Assembly: GCA_030620095.1 (NCBI GenBank)
Contig: JAUTXW010001609.1
Span: 62,001-126,000 of the forward strand
DNA: 64,000 nucleotides
Source of the DNA: Kuschelorhynchus macadamiae
Lineage: Eukaryota > Arthropoda > Insecta > Coleoptera > Curculionidae
Reading direction: 5' to 3'
In this document: positions 23,351-34,889 of the stretch, piece after piece
How the letters are laid out: each line of letters opens with the position of its first letter
Numbering within the stretch: position 1 is the first letter of the stretch
Translations under genes and position numbers: made by a program
Notes under the pieces: generated by a model
The model's database searches: none
What the model was told of the DNA's origin: nothing
What the model saw: only the letters and a program-made list of their open reading frames with translations

Positions 23351-23690
23351 CTACTTACGATGGTTGGGGCTCATCTGGGCGAGGCAAAGTTTTGCGATGA
23401 CAAAAAACGGTCAATGGGTTTTACGTATTTGGGGGCCCTTCGGCAGCAACTCAAAATTTACATGATGACAAAAAAAAGAAAAGATCTTCAGTTTTGTATT
23501 TCGCGCGCTGATGTCTCTCGGGGCCCCCACCACATATTTGAGCCTTACGCGTTGTGGCCTTTTCAATCATTAAATCCCCGCAAAAACAAGACGCGCAAGC
23601 TCTGTGCTGGGGCCACTGCCGACGCGACGGCGGGGGCCTGAGTCAGTGGCGGGCCGTTAGTATATGAAGTGGGAGGGCGAAGGCAAAAAA
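23351..23690. other. GC-rich block with hAT-like terminus
   Basis: A GC-rich island stands out in AT-rich DNA. It has a 93-codon frame (23360-23641) that I do not recognise. CAGTGGCGGGCCGTT at 23645 resembles hAT terminal repeats, so the block may be the end of a decayed hAT element. No matching second end was found. Confidence 0.35.
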
Positions 23691-23911
23691 TAGTATTCGC
23701 ATGACGTGCGACGTCGATGGTTCGGCAAACTACTTTCAACACTTCGAGATTTTAGTTTTAAATAAATTTGTACAAGCTATATTGTCACAGATTACAAAAC
23801 AATCTGTGAAGTAACACTTATTTTCTCGGTTAGTGATAGTGTCTGATTCTGATGTTAATGAAAGGTTTATAATTTGAATCGGCCATTGAATTCGGATTTA
23901 TTTTTTAATTT

Positions 23912-23915
<4 letters not shown>
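23691..23915. other. Unassigned stretch
   Basis: Nothing is recognised. Confidence 0.4.

Positions 23916-23980
<65 letters not shown>
23916..23980. repeat. (TA)n microsatellite
   Basis: TA dinucleotide tract of about 65 bases ending TGTATACAACC. Confidence 0.95.
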
Positions 23981-23984
<4 letters not shown>

Positions 23985-25163
23985 ACAACCATTATTGTTA
24001 AGCCCCCGTTTATACAATGATATAACAATTTCAATCAAAAAACACAACCTTTATTTTATTGGTAGGTGTAAAATAAAGCAATGAACGTTCTTCCAGCAAA
24101 AGCTGAATCTGATTTTTTATCCAGAAAGCTATTTTTATGTTTTGAAATCTGAAATGCGTGTTTAAACGTTCTATCTGTAGCACCTCCACTTTGAGTTTTT
24201 ATCTATTTTGTTTTATGATATATCTTACTGTAACAGTGTTGCCGTATCTTCTTTTAGTTCCGAATTTCTGCTATGAACTTTTGTTTTTTAAATGGGACGC
24301 CCTATATTTGTTTGTTATTTTGATTTACTATGATATTGTAACTTCAACCATGACGTGTCAAACCAGAACCTTCGTATATCAGGGTGACTAGAAATTGCTT
24401 AGGCTTAAATGCATATTATGCCTTTATTTGCCGATTTTTTAAAATACTGCATATTGTTGTGGGGGGTATAATTATATATTACTCGCAAAGGCTAACCCGA
24501 AGAGCGACATTAAAAAAAGATTTTTTAGAAAAAATCGTTTAATATTTAAATGGGCGTAAAAGATGTTTAGTGAATAGACAGATAATTTTATTTTTCTCAG
24601 GGTTCTTGGAGGTAAGTTAATAGTTTTTGCCAAATCACAGCACTCTAGATTGAGAAATAAAAATTAGTTAAAAAATAGCATTCAATGTGAGAATTACATA
24701 TGGTTGTACTTGGAATATCTCAACCATTGAGGTAGTATACCGGAATGGTCCCAACGAATGAAAACACGCAAACATATACAGGGTGTTACAAATTTGATAC
24801 AATGGCAGTTAAAATAGAGCAAAGTTGCGCAATTTAACATCGAATAATAAGTAGTTGACAAAGTTAGACAATTATGACTACCTCCGAGGATATAGGTACG
24901 TAAAATACCGAAAAATCAGCTATACATATTTTATTTTTTTCAGGCTGCATTTGAAGAGATATCACAATATAAATTTTATATCTTTATAGCTACTTTCCAT
25001 TATCAAGAAGATGGTGCACATAGATTTGAAATCCGACGATTCTTTTTCGCGGTCAGATCAACTAATTTTTTTTTAGATAGACCTGCTGTTTTTTTAAAAG
25101 CCCTTGATTTCATAATATGTGCGTGAGTACCAGAATGTAAAAACTAAAAATAGAAAAAAAAAT
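23981..25163. other. Unassigned stretch
   Basis: No gene is recognised. A TACAGGGTGTTAC motif at 24778 matches similar motifs near 9528, 55835, 61730 and 61850. Confidence 0.45.
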
Positions 25164-25201
25164 CAGCTTTGTAGGTTAAACTTGTGTAACCTACAAAGCT
25201 G
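25164..25201. repeat. Perfect 15-bp hairpin
   Basis: CAGCTTTGTAGGTTA and TAACCTACAAAGCTG are perfect complements separated by 8 bases. The stem is too short for a typical animal pre-miRNA. It may be a transposon terminus or a structured RNA. Confidence 0.7.
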
Positions 25202-25743
25202 TGTGTAAAGAGACCTTGTGAACAAAATTACCAAGATAATAGGGCATGAATGCAATGTTTTTGTTTTGGGGTATTCTTCAATATAACATGTTCTGCATTC
25301 CAACATACGACAGTTTCGGTTTGAGTACGTGCAGGAGACAAATGCACCCTGCACCCTCTTTCCCCCCGAGCTAATAACCCAAGCAAAAATTACATTATAT
25401 AAAGCATTTCGGGACTTTTACCTCACAAACATTGAGAACTTTGTTTTTTTTTAGTCTTCATGCTTATGTTGTTCCAACAAGAACCTAGAACTTTTTTTAG
25501 TTATCAAATGTTTACCTCCCCCTCTAAGACGGCATTCTAAATGCACCACTGATGTGTTCATTTTTGTAAATCCGTATCTTGATCGACACGCAGCTTTGAA
25601 AGTGAAGTGCACATACCTATAAATTATAATAATTACTCACATATTAAACAAGGGAGACAAACATGAAAATAGTGTCCTAATTATCAAATAAATATTGTAA
25701 ATAAAGATATAGTGATATACCTATACAACCTTACTACAGTTTG
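25202..25743. other. Unassigned stretch
   Basis: Nothing is recognised. Confidence 0.4.
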
Positions 25744-26087
25744 CTTTAAATAGGGTGACCACATATACTCTTTTTAAGAGGAATGTTCTCTTTTTCGGGT
25801 CCATGTACTCTGGTACTCTTACTATTTCCATAAATACGACAAATATCCTCTATTATGAGAAATCTGGGACAAATGATCTCTATTTTTCGAAATCTGGTGC
25901 CATTTTCTAATTATTTTTGTTATTTTTAGTCCATATTATTATGTGTATTATAATTATTATTGAAAGTCATTGAATTCTGCGAAAGTGATAAGACTTTACT
26001 TAATTATTATACGCTGGTACCTATTTTTACATTTCGTCGAAATATACTCTTTTCATTTTAAAAAAATCTGGACAGCCTACTTTAAAT
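25744..26087. mobile_element. MITE with 8-bp target duplication (hAT-type)
   Basis: CTTTAAAT occurs at 25744-25751 and again at 26080-26087. It bounds a 328-bp element with imperfect inverted ends AGGGTGACCA and TGGACAGCCTA. The 8-bp duplication points to the hAT superfamily. ATACTCTTTT-like text repeats near both ends. No protein is encoded. Confidence 0.75.
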
Positions 26088-26640
26088 CACGTTTAAGAAG
26101 CCAAAAAAAACTGTGTTAGAGCATGTTGCCGGCACACAGCTTCCAGGAGAAATTGCAATTTGCCATTACAAATTACATTGTGTGGTAATCTGTGAATTAT
26201 AGCTGGGAAATTCAAAACCTTGTTTTCTTTATTCTGGTATAAATATATAGAATAGCTTGTTTTGGAATAGGATGTTGGGAGCTAGATACGTTCGTTTTAA
26301 CTTTTTTTCATTATGATCTGTAATTTTGTACGTGGTCACATTTTAAATATAGGGGTGTATATCGTATTCCGCAATGATTTAATAACTAAGTGTTCCCAAT
26401 CGAACAATAATTAAACACGTTTTAACTGTCATTGATTACCTACGAATATGTTTTTCATTATTCGCATCCGACTCGTCATAACGTCATGCACAACACAGTC
26501 TTAATTTTAGATGCACTTTTAAATCTTCGAACGCATGCCTAGCCAGAAACTCGGGTATTTAAAAAATTACAGATTTCTGCTCTTGTTGTTCTTAGTTTGC
26601 ACTAGATCGCTCCACGTCCGATAATTAAAATTGAAACAAG
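26088..26640. other. Unassigned stretch
   Basis: No gene is recognised. Confidence 0.4.
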
Positions 26641-27540
26641 GTGGCTGCATTCAATGAAAATTGATATTCAGAAGAATCGACATTAATAAAAATTCGAAAT
26701 CAAAACAATGCATATTAAATAAAACCAGTTACCTTATAACCGCTAATCATTTAAATTCCACAACTCTTATACAATTAAATCTCGTATTAACTTTTATTTA
26801 TTTATTCAAATGTATATTCAAGTATTTTAATTTCAATGGTAAAGGACCCGTGTTATATCCGTTTGATGTAGTATAAATTACATATAAACGAAAATCAAAA
26901 TCAAAATAATGAGCATTATTCTATTTACATTTTTAGGGTGTTAATGGAATTGACATTAAAAAGAAATGATATCGTAAGAGATGCTTTAATTTTTTTTGAT
27001 ATGCGATAAAAATAAATTAATTTTTTTTATTACATGAGTTCGTAAATCAGATTTGCCTTCATACGGTTGAAATAAATTAATCTCCACAAAGTCGTTATTG
27101 CATTCTAATGTTTTCGGTATTAATATTAATTTAATGCGATCCCGTTTGAAGCGATTACATTTTAATAAGAGTCAATTTATTAAATATTTAAACTGATTTT
27201 TGTATATAGCATTTATTTCATACCAATTTTTATTAACATCGATTTGTTGAAATGCAATAACTAAGGAAAGACGCATGTATATAGAAATTTTAAGTAGGCT
27301 GTATACGTGTTAAAAAAGGATAAACAACCACTTTTTTGTGGTATGAATTGAAATGGTCTGCAAAGAAATTGCTTATCATAAAAATGTCATTCGGTAAAAT
27401 CGGTATCCACAAAAATTCGATATCGGAAGAATTAAAAAGAATAAAAATTGTATGCAGGCAGCATCATTTATATGTTTTGCAATTAAATTTGGTATCAAAG
27501 ACGCGTATGACTAAAAAGTAAAACGGCGTTCCATAGAAAT
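26641..27540 (-). repeat. Dispersed repeat family B, minus copy
   Basis: GTAAAACGGCGTTCCAT at 27517 is the reverse complement of the family B start. The text before it (GACTAAAAA, TTAAATTTGGTATC) also matches the plus copy inverted. Many short ATTCGATATCG/AATCGACATT motifs recur. The left boundary is uncertain. Confidence 0.45.
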
Positions 27541-27934
27541 GGTTCAATATTCATTCGTGGTTGGCTAGAACTTTGTATATCCACGAAAAGGTCTGCTTTT
27601 AACATACCTCCTCCTTTCATCGCGGCTTTAGATCCGTGTAGTGTACTATAGTTGTACTTCCAAACTGCAGTCACGCCTAAGTGCTAAAAAATATGTGAGA
27701 GTTAATGAAGAACATTTCTAGTATTTTTTACCCTTATTACGCCTGTTAGTATTTATAAACTTAAAACTCTTTCATGTGTCTTTAAGGCAAAATGATCATT
27801 ACTGGTTAGCCTTCTCGTGATAGTGATGCTTTGGTTAAACCATCGAAGTCTTTTTTAATGCATATAAACTGAAATATTTTTTTATATTTATCATATATTT
27901 TATATAGTGTAGCATGGAAACTTAAATGCTAAAA
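27541..27934. other. Unassigned stretch
   Basis: Nothing is recognised. Confidence 0.4.
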
Positions 27935-28099
27935 TGTAACGGTTAATTTTTGACCTCATGTTTAGTGTTTAATAATTATATATAGATCATATTTAAAATC
28001 AATAATACTATGTACTAGATGGTCTTTACTCTGCCTGGCTTAGTTGTCACTAACAATATATAATTACATATACAAAATTACACATCATGCTGATTAAGG
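27935..28099 (+). repeat. Dispersed repeat family C, copy 1
   Basis: ACGGTTAATTTTTGA, GTGTTTAATAATT, GGTCTTTA.TCTGC and CTTAGTTGTCAC appear in the same order here and at 34310-34540. Both copies lead into an ATTATT tract after TTGATTAA-like text. Confidence 0.65.
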
Positions 28100-28124
28100 A
28101 TTATTATTATTATTATTATTATTT
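28100..28124. repeat. (ATT)n microsatellite
   Basis: ATT trinucleotide tract. It abuts the 3' end of the R4/Dong-like LINE fragment on the minus strand. Confidence 0.9.
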
Positions 28125-29830
28125 TAATGCCAAATGGCATTCGCACTCCCTCTCTAAATACAGGGGAACATTCACTCATTCCAGATATTTACATATCAAA
28201 AGGATTGACCTCTGATAGGACTCTTTCCGTGTTATTGTCATTTTGGTGATGGGGGTTTTTAAGTTACTCATAAACTTGGAAACTACTCGGGTTGTTGCGA
28301 GTAGCACAGCCTTTTGCATGGCCTGAAAAAGACGTTCATTAAGGCCAAGCTCCTTGATGTTCTGGAACAAGATTTTTGGGATAATTCCTGTTGTTGACAT
28401 AATGAAAGGCAGTTTTCGAACTCTCTTCATTCCCAACTGTCTTCTGATCTGTTCCTCTAACTCACAATATTTTCAAATATTTTCTGCATACTTCTGACGT
28501 AGATTATGAGTATTCGGTATAGCCACTTCTATCAAAGTTGTTTTTGTTGCCCTTTATCTAAAGTAATAACATCTGGTCTATTTTAAGTGTTAGTTAGGTG
28601 TATCAAAATAGTGCGGTATCAATAGCACTTGTATAGATTATTTTCTAAAATTGGCTCAGGGTTGTACATATAACATGGCACTCTTTGTTCCTGCGAGAGC
28701 TGTAATTTCTCTGCTAGTTCTTGGTGAAGAATTTTGTCTAATGTGTTGTGTCTCAACTTTTATTCACTCGCACCGAACATCTGACATCCCCCTGTAACAT
28801 GTTGTATGATCTCTGACATCCATACCTGCAGCTGTCATTTACCACTGTGGCATTTTTCGTTATATTTTAAGTAACTTCTCTGGTTGGAATTACCTGATCT
28901 TGTATGGCAACTAGAAAACACTACGTTTCAGAAAACATCCGTCCCGACGTGAGTCAGTAGTTCGACGCTATGTTGTCGACGTAATCCTGACTGACCTCAT
29001 TTAAATGCCTGCCATGCAGAGGCTTTTTTTTCCAACTCTTCAGTTTCTCATCTACGGGTTCGTGATGAGTTGAAACTTGCTATTCTTTTAGCTGTAAAGG
29101 CGTAAAGTGATCCAAATCAGATATGCGTGTTTTTTGTTAAAAATAGCTTCGCAGATTGGTGATTTGTTCGTCTAGCTGCTTTGAGATATCTGTTAATCCT
29201 CTTCCGCCTTGATGTCGTGGAATTGTCGTACGTTCTAGGGCACTTCTTGTGTGGTGTTTTTGTGCTTTTCTGAGGAGAGTTCTGATATATCGCTGTAGGT
29301 TATTGATGTCAGTGTTGGACCTCTTAATTATCCGAAATGAATAGTCAAGCTAAGAATAAGCATAGGTGTTAATTGCCCTAAACACATTTTAGCTGTTAAG
29401 TGTTGATTTTAGCAATTGTCGTATTCTTCTTGTAACCTCGCTTGTCAGTTCATCCTTCATTACTCGGTGATTTATACACTGTTCTTGCTGAATACCGAGA
29501 TATTTGTGGGTATATCCATGTCGCATTACTTCCATACTCTGACCGTTCTTCAAATCCATCCTAGTAGGAAGAGTAGGATTCAATCCTACTTCTGCACTTA
29601 TCTAGCCCAAACGTATTGTAATATCTGTAGAGAAATTCTCTAGAATTTTGAGCATCTGATCCATCTCGTTCTTGATAGCTGCCATTAGCTTTAAATCGTC
29701 CATATATAAAAGACGGATTAACTTAGTTTTTATCTTGTTGTTCTTTTTGATACTAAATCCATATCCCGTAAAATTTAAAAGGTTAGACAGAAGGTTCATT
29801 GCAATTGTGAATCACCTTGAAAAATACTTA
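28125..29830 (-). pseudogene. R4/Dong-like LINE, degenerate copy 1
   Basis: Read on the minus strand from 29799, RT text LIRLLYMDDLKLMAAIKNEM holds the catalytic MDD. HGYTHKYLGIQQEQCINHRV (near 29510) and the terminal region PFIMSTTGIIPKILFQNI (near 28400) follow in the order known for R4/Dong LINEs. These encode a reverse transcriptase and a C-terminal endonuclease-like domain in one ORF. Stops and shifts break it into three short frames. The 3' end abuts (ATT)n, i.e. (TAA)n on the element strand; Dong elements are known to sit in TAA repeats. Confidence 0.75.
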
Positions 29831-29889
29831 TTTTTATTCTATTATTATTTTTTCTTTGTTGTCTCACAGTATTCCTGTGGTTGTATTTT

Positions 29890-31130
29890 ATACTGACGAG
29901 ATTATACCAAGTCAGTACAAAAAAAAACCCAAAGAGAAAGGAAAAAAAAGCTGTTGTGTATGACCGATTTCTGGATGTTCCTGTGAATATCTGTATTAAG
30001 TTCTAATTGAGCCAAATGTGGTGTAAACGTTTTTGGGATGAGGCCTGTTACTGATATGACGAGAGGAACAATTATGACTCTTTCCTGTTTCCACAGCCTT
30101 TTTATTTCCATTACCAAGTCGGTGTATTTGGCGCTCTGTATTTCGCTTGGATGTTCCCGTCGTTGGGGACAGCCATGTCGATTAAATAAGTGATCTTTTC
30201 TTTTTTGGATTGAAAGGTGATATCAGGTCTGTTTTCGAGGATTGTTTTATCTGTGTGGATGTCAATGTCCCAGTAGAGCTTGTCTTCAGTTTCAAGTATG
30301 TATGTTGCTGTATAACGGCAGTAAGGGCCTGTGTTCTCTGTTAGTTTGTATGTTGTGGCTAATGCTTGATGAACTACCTTCGCTGCTTAGTTGTGTCACG
30401 TGGTGTATTCGGTTTCGGCCATTATTCTACATCCACTCGTTATGTGATCGATCTCTGCTGGGGACATCTCCTGCACCTGTCGTCTTCAATGGTTGTATGC
30501 TTGACGATGTGCTTTTGGTAGTTTCCAGTAATAGAAGCCTTCTGTTTCAGGGAACAGCTGCCCTTCTTGTAACCACGTATATGGAAACTTTTTATGTATG
30601 TGGTTTTGCTTTATGTGATATTCCTGTCGTCCGTGGAGTGTTTTCGGACCAGGTGTTCATCTTTCCTAGTCATGATTGGATGTGACTGTGTGCGTCTGCT
30701 GCGTGGCTCGTTTGAGATAGGTCGAGCGGTGTATAATTCTTGTCTGCCTTCACTCTTGCCTTTTGGAGGTTAGTTTGTTTGTTGTGGAAGAATTTTCTAA
30801 GGTCGTAAATTTGTATTTTATTTAGCGATTGTATATTTATAATTCCCCTCCCTCCTTTTTTTCTCGCGATGGTGAGTCTTTCCTTGCATGCGTTGGGATA
30901 TAACTTCCTGTGTTTAGTGAAATCAGAGTGTATGAGAATGGAAATGTTTTCTATGTCTGTATGTGACCATTTAATGATACCAATCGAATACGTAAGAATA
31001 GGTATGGCGATGGTATTAATAGATTTCGTTAGATATCTGGAGTTCAGTTTAATTTTTAGTAGGTTTGTGAGTCTGGTTTTATATTCCGTGTTGAGCTCTG
31101 ATTTGATATGAGTGTTAATTTTGGTGCTTT
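29890..31130 (-). pseudogene. R4/Dong-like LINE, degenerate copy 2 (C-terminal half)
   Basis: The minus strand gives ERLTIARKKGGRGIINI near 30860, KADKNYTPLDLSQ near 30750, then ENRPDITFQSKKEKITYLID near 30200, and IKRLWKQERVIIVPLVISVT with GLIPK near 30050. This is the region downstream of reverse transcriptase, with the endonuclease-like segment. A frameshift lies near 30120 and stops lie near 30680, 30600 and 30330. The reverse transcriptase part is absent. The tail is truncated near 29900. A 147-codon plus-strand frame at 30242-30685 is a shadow. Confidence 0.75.
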
Positions 31131-31137
31131 GATGGAT

Positions 31138-31200
31138 GCCTTATTATTATTATTATTATTAATATTATTATTATTGTTGTTATTATTATTATTATTATTT
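31138..31200. repeat. (TTA)n microsatellite, imperfect
   Basis: The TTATTATTATTA tract has two interruptions. It forms the (TAA)n tail side of LINE copy 3 on the minus strand. Confidence 0.9.
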
Positions 31201-31860
31201 TTACATTATGGTTCAACATTCATTTCTCAGATTTATAAATCTGGTAGACATTTAGATAAACAAGCCATTGATAAGTCTATCTAGAATTCTTCAAGTCTCA
31301 GGAAAGTTTGCAATATAACGCATTTTTTTGAGTATCACTGCTTTCTGAACATGGATCAACATCAGTATGTCAACATCTAGCTGGAGATCTTCAGGGTATC
31401 GTGTAACTAATCTGGGTGTAATTCCTGTAGCAAATATTATGAATGGACTGACATGTACTTTGTCATGTACATGTCTGTGATTGATTTTTTTATTATATAT
31501 TTTCTCTAGTTACAGGTGGTTATGACTTGATTTCGTATCGTAAGAAGCCGTCTATATGATGCAACCTTGGTAATCTGTTGGTCTTGCATTATATATAGGT
31601 GTTTTCGAAGTAGTATTTTTTGTGCCCATTTTTCAATTTGTTGCTACGTGGTTCTCGCTGTTCTCTCTGTGAAATATATAGGGGTGTGTATCCTTCATCT
31701 GTTTGTGTAATTGCTGCATGTAGTGTGTGTGTAATATATTGTTGTTGTATTAAATATAATGTTATTAAGATAATTAAATACAGTACATTTTTATTCATTT
31801 TAAAGTATTCGCTTATTTCCAAACGGTATTTTTTATTATTTGAGAATGGTTAAACTAACT
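31201..31860 (-). pseudogene. R4/Dong-like LINE, degenerate copy 3 (3' end)
   Basis: The minus strand has TDEGYTPLYISQREQ near 31690, matching the equivalent segment of copy 2. After a deletion comes VSPFIIFATGITPRLV near 31450 and VQKAVILKKMRYIANF near 31320, matching the C-terminal text of copies 1 and 2. A stop and a 3' untranslated part follow, ending at the TAA tract. The copy is internally deleted and non-functional. Confidence 0.65.
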
Positions 31861-32337
31861 AAATAGGTGAATATACCATCATTCTACCGAACATTCAACG
31901 ATTCAACGTATTCTTTGTATGCTAGGTTGCAAATTAGATTATAACTCACAAATTCCAACAAAAATAAAATGTTCTAACTAATGGGGAAATAAATATAACG
32001 TTTTGACTTCGGTAGGGTAAAACACGTGGGAGGTATTGCCAGGAAACCAGCGCACCGTTTTTTAGATCGAATGATAAACTTTCATATTTTGCAATTTTAT
32101 CTTTTTCTGTTCGTTGGATGTTATGGGACAGGTGTATTGGTACTAGAAACGCTTTTCCTTTCTTATATGTCAGTAGTCTATTTAGTCTAGTATAGGTAAC
32201 TGTACGATTTCGAATATGGGTTGATCGATCCCATTACAAGAGGAAGTCCAGAACGGGCTGGGGCGAGTATTTAAAATATGGCAGGGCTGATTGATCTAAT
32301 AGGTTATGTTTTACTTTCTCGTAAAGGGAATTATTGA
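31861..32337. other. Unassigned stretch
   Basis: No gene is recognised; it leads into family A copy 3. Confidence 0.4.
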
Positions 32338-33700
32338 AATCGTGAAAAAATCTAGAGTCCCTAGGTGTCAAAAAAAAAGTTCTCTCAATTCTATCGATCT
32401 GTTTGTCTGTCGGTCTGCCTGTTGGCGGCATAGCTAAAAAACTATTAGCCCGATTGATTTCAAATTTTGGTCAACAAATAAGGGACGTATCGGGATGACC
32501 CGGTAATATTTTGGTACAAATCCAATATGGCGAAACAGAATGGCGGTCCATTGAAATGCTAAAACAATTATTACTAAAAAAGTACTAATACAATTCACCT
32601 CAAATTTTATACAAAAATCAAGAATCATGAGAAAATCAACTGGTAAAATTTTGGTACGAATCCAAAATGGCAAAACAAAGTGACGGTTTGAGAAAATATT
32701 TAAAAAATCACCCTGAAAAACTATTTGGATTGATTTCAAATTTTGCCCAATAATTAATTATGAGATAGACTGGTAAAATTCTGGTACAATTTCAAGATGG
32801 CGGAACAAAATGCGTCCAAATAAAATGTTTTTACTCGTGGAAAAATTACCACGTTTTACATATCTTTCAGCATCCCTAGATACGAAAAAAAAAGACATTT
32901 TATTAATTCTATTTGCCTGTCTGTCAGTCTCTGTGTTCGTTTCACCGTCTGTCAGTTCGCAACATAGCTTAAAAACTTGACTTCAAATTTTGTTCAAACA
33001 TTAAGTGTCATATGGGGATGCCCCGATAATACTGTGGTAAAATCTAATATGGCTGAACAAGATGGCGGCCTAGTGAAACCTTAAAAAACTATTACTAAAA
33101 AACGAATTATCAAATTTACTTCAAATTTGCACAAAAAATCAGGTGTTATTTAGGAATGAACTGGTAACATTTTATATGAATCCAAGATAACAAAACAAAA
33201 AGGCGGCCTGATAGAATATTTAAAAAATCAACCTGAAACACTACTTATTAGATTATTTTCAAATTTTGTGCAAGAATTAAATGTGATGCAGATATAAACT
33301 CGTCAAGTTGGGGTACAATTTCAAGTTGGCAAAACAAAATGGCGGCCAAATAAAATGTTTAAAAAATTAACATAAAAAAATCTTATTCAACTGACTCTAT
33401 TTTTTGCAGAAACATTAAATGTGATATTGGTATAAACTCGTATGAATTCAACATTACGGAACGAAAATAACGGTGTATGCCTACGTAAAACTACTTAATT
33501 AATTTGTTAGAAACTGGTAAAATATTGGTAGGAATCCAATATGGTGAAACAAAACTCGCCCAATATAAATGTTTGGAAAGACAGTATATATGTGTGACTA
33601 AATAACTGTATACCAAACTAAACTCGATCACACTTCACTATTCCCAATAAAGGGAGAAGTGCCAGGCTACGGAAAGTTACCAATTTTTTATGATAGTTGT
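32338..33700 (-). repeat. Dispersed repeat family A, copy 3 (near full length)
   Basis: It runs from CGTGAAAAAATCTAGAG to CCCAATAAAGGGAGAAGTG. There are two blocks, each a header (GTCTGTC-rich, then CATAGCT; near 32395 and 32925) followed by about three monomers. The phrase GGTAAAATTTTGGTACGAATC recurs near 32500, 32640, 32772, then 33026, 33160, 33300 and 33513, giving spacing of roughly 130-140 bases. YY1-like AATGGCGG motifs follow most of them. Confidence 0.85.
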
Positions 33701-34309
33701 TGGTTGTTAGTGGTCGGTGCATAAGCTTAGCAAGTTGATTTCATCTTCTACGTATGCTCTATCTTAAAGAGTGGGACAGGCAGCAATAATATCTGTCTAT
33801 ATTTATGGATAGCGTCTAATTTTAAGATATGTTTCTCATGAATGGCCATTAGCAATCTCTGCGTATCAATACTTTCCGACTTCAACATCTAATATTTAGG
33901 ATATTTACTATGGATGATATGATCTGACCAGTCTTCTTTTCAGTTTTGCATTGTTGTATGCTCAGATTATTACTATTGGTTTTATTATTAATCTTACTAT
34001 TGTTATTGTTATTATTATTATTGTTACTATTTATAACACTCTGTTTCTCAAAAGTACAGGATTTGCGGACGCCTATTAATATTATCTTTTTCCTATTTAA
34101 ATGAAAAGAAATATGCTATCAGTTAACTCCTTGTATATAGAAGAATATAGTTTTGGTAAAGACCATACCAACATTCTTTCATTATAAAATTAATTTATGT
34201 AAAGTGTGTAATCGAAAATATATGGTAGTCAATTGAAAAGAAGGCCAGTGTAAATTTTGTATTTTATATTGTTTATATTATATTTAATAATATTGGAAAA
34301 AAAATTTAG
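33701..34309. other. Unassigned stretch with imperfect (ATT) tract
   Basis: No gene is recognised. An imperfect TTATTATTGTTA tract lies at about 33966-34035. Confidence 0.45.
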
Positions 34310-34540
34310 CGTTAACCTATCACGGTTAATTTTTGATGACCTGTTTGGTGTTTAATAATTTAAGCGTTTCACCACTGCCTGACAAAAAAAAAATGAAAAT
34401 AATACCATAAGTAATTTTTCACCTGGCATCATATATTTACTAGGTGGTCTTTAATCTGCGTGACTTAGTTGTCACTTAGTAATACAAAATTACACCTCTT
34501 GTTGATTAACGCTTATTACTATTATTAATACTTACGCCGA
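34310..34540 (+). repeat. Dispersed repeat family C, copy 2
   Basis: It shares ordered blocks with 27935-28099 (CGGTTAATTTTTGA, GGTGTTTAATAATTT, GGTCTTTAATCTGC, CTTAGTTGTCAC) and ends in a short ATTACTATTATTAATA tract with no LINE after it. Confidence 0.65.
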
Positions 34541-34889
34541 GATCCTGGATATAAGTAGCCAGCAGAATAAATTTGCCTAAATGATAGTTTCTAAAAAGAC
34601 ATGCGATATCCTGTCGGGAGTATTAATAACAGACACTTACCATATTTTGAAAATGTTCACAGTAATATTGCCACATAATTAAAATTCATGAAATGAAACA
34701 TAATATGATGTTTTTTTCAGGCTAAATTATACATAAATAAAGGTAGTGTGAAAATATATGCAAACAGCAAAGGAGGCCCACCGGCAACGCAATGCGTATA
34801 AGCCCTATATTTGGGGTTCAGATAAATGGACCGTCTTTCATTCGAAAAGTATTCAAAGAATATAAAAACGCATATCAGTTTCAATTTTT
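34541..34889. other. Unassigned stretch
   Basis: Nothing is recognised. Confidence 0.4.

Noticed and set aside
30242..30685. 147-codon plus-strand frame
   Set aside because: It lies opposite the R4/Dong-like LINE text on the minus strand, which carries the recognisable motifs.
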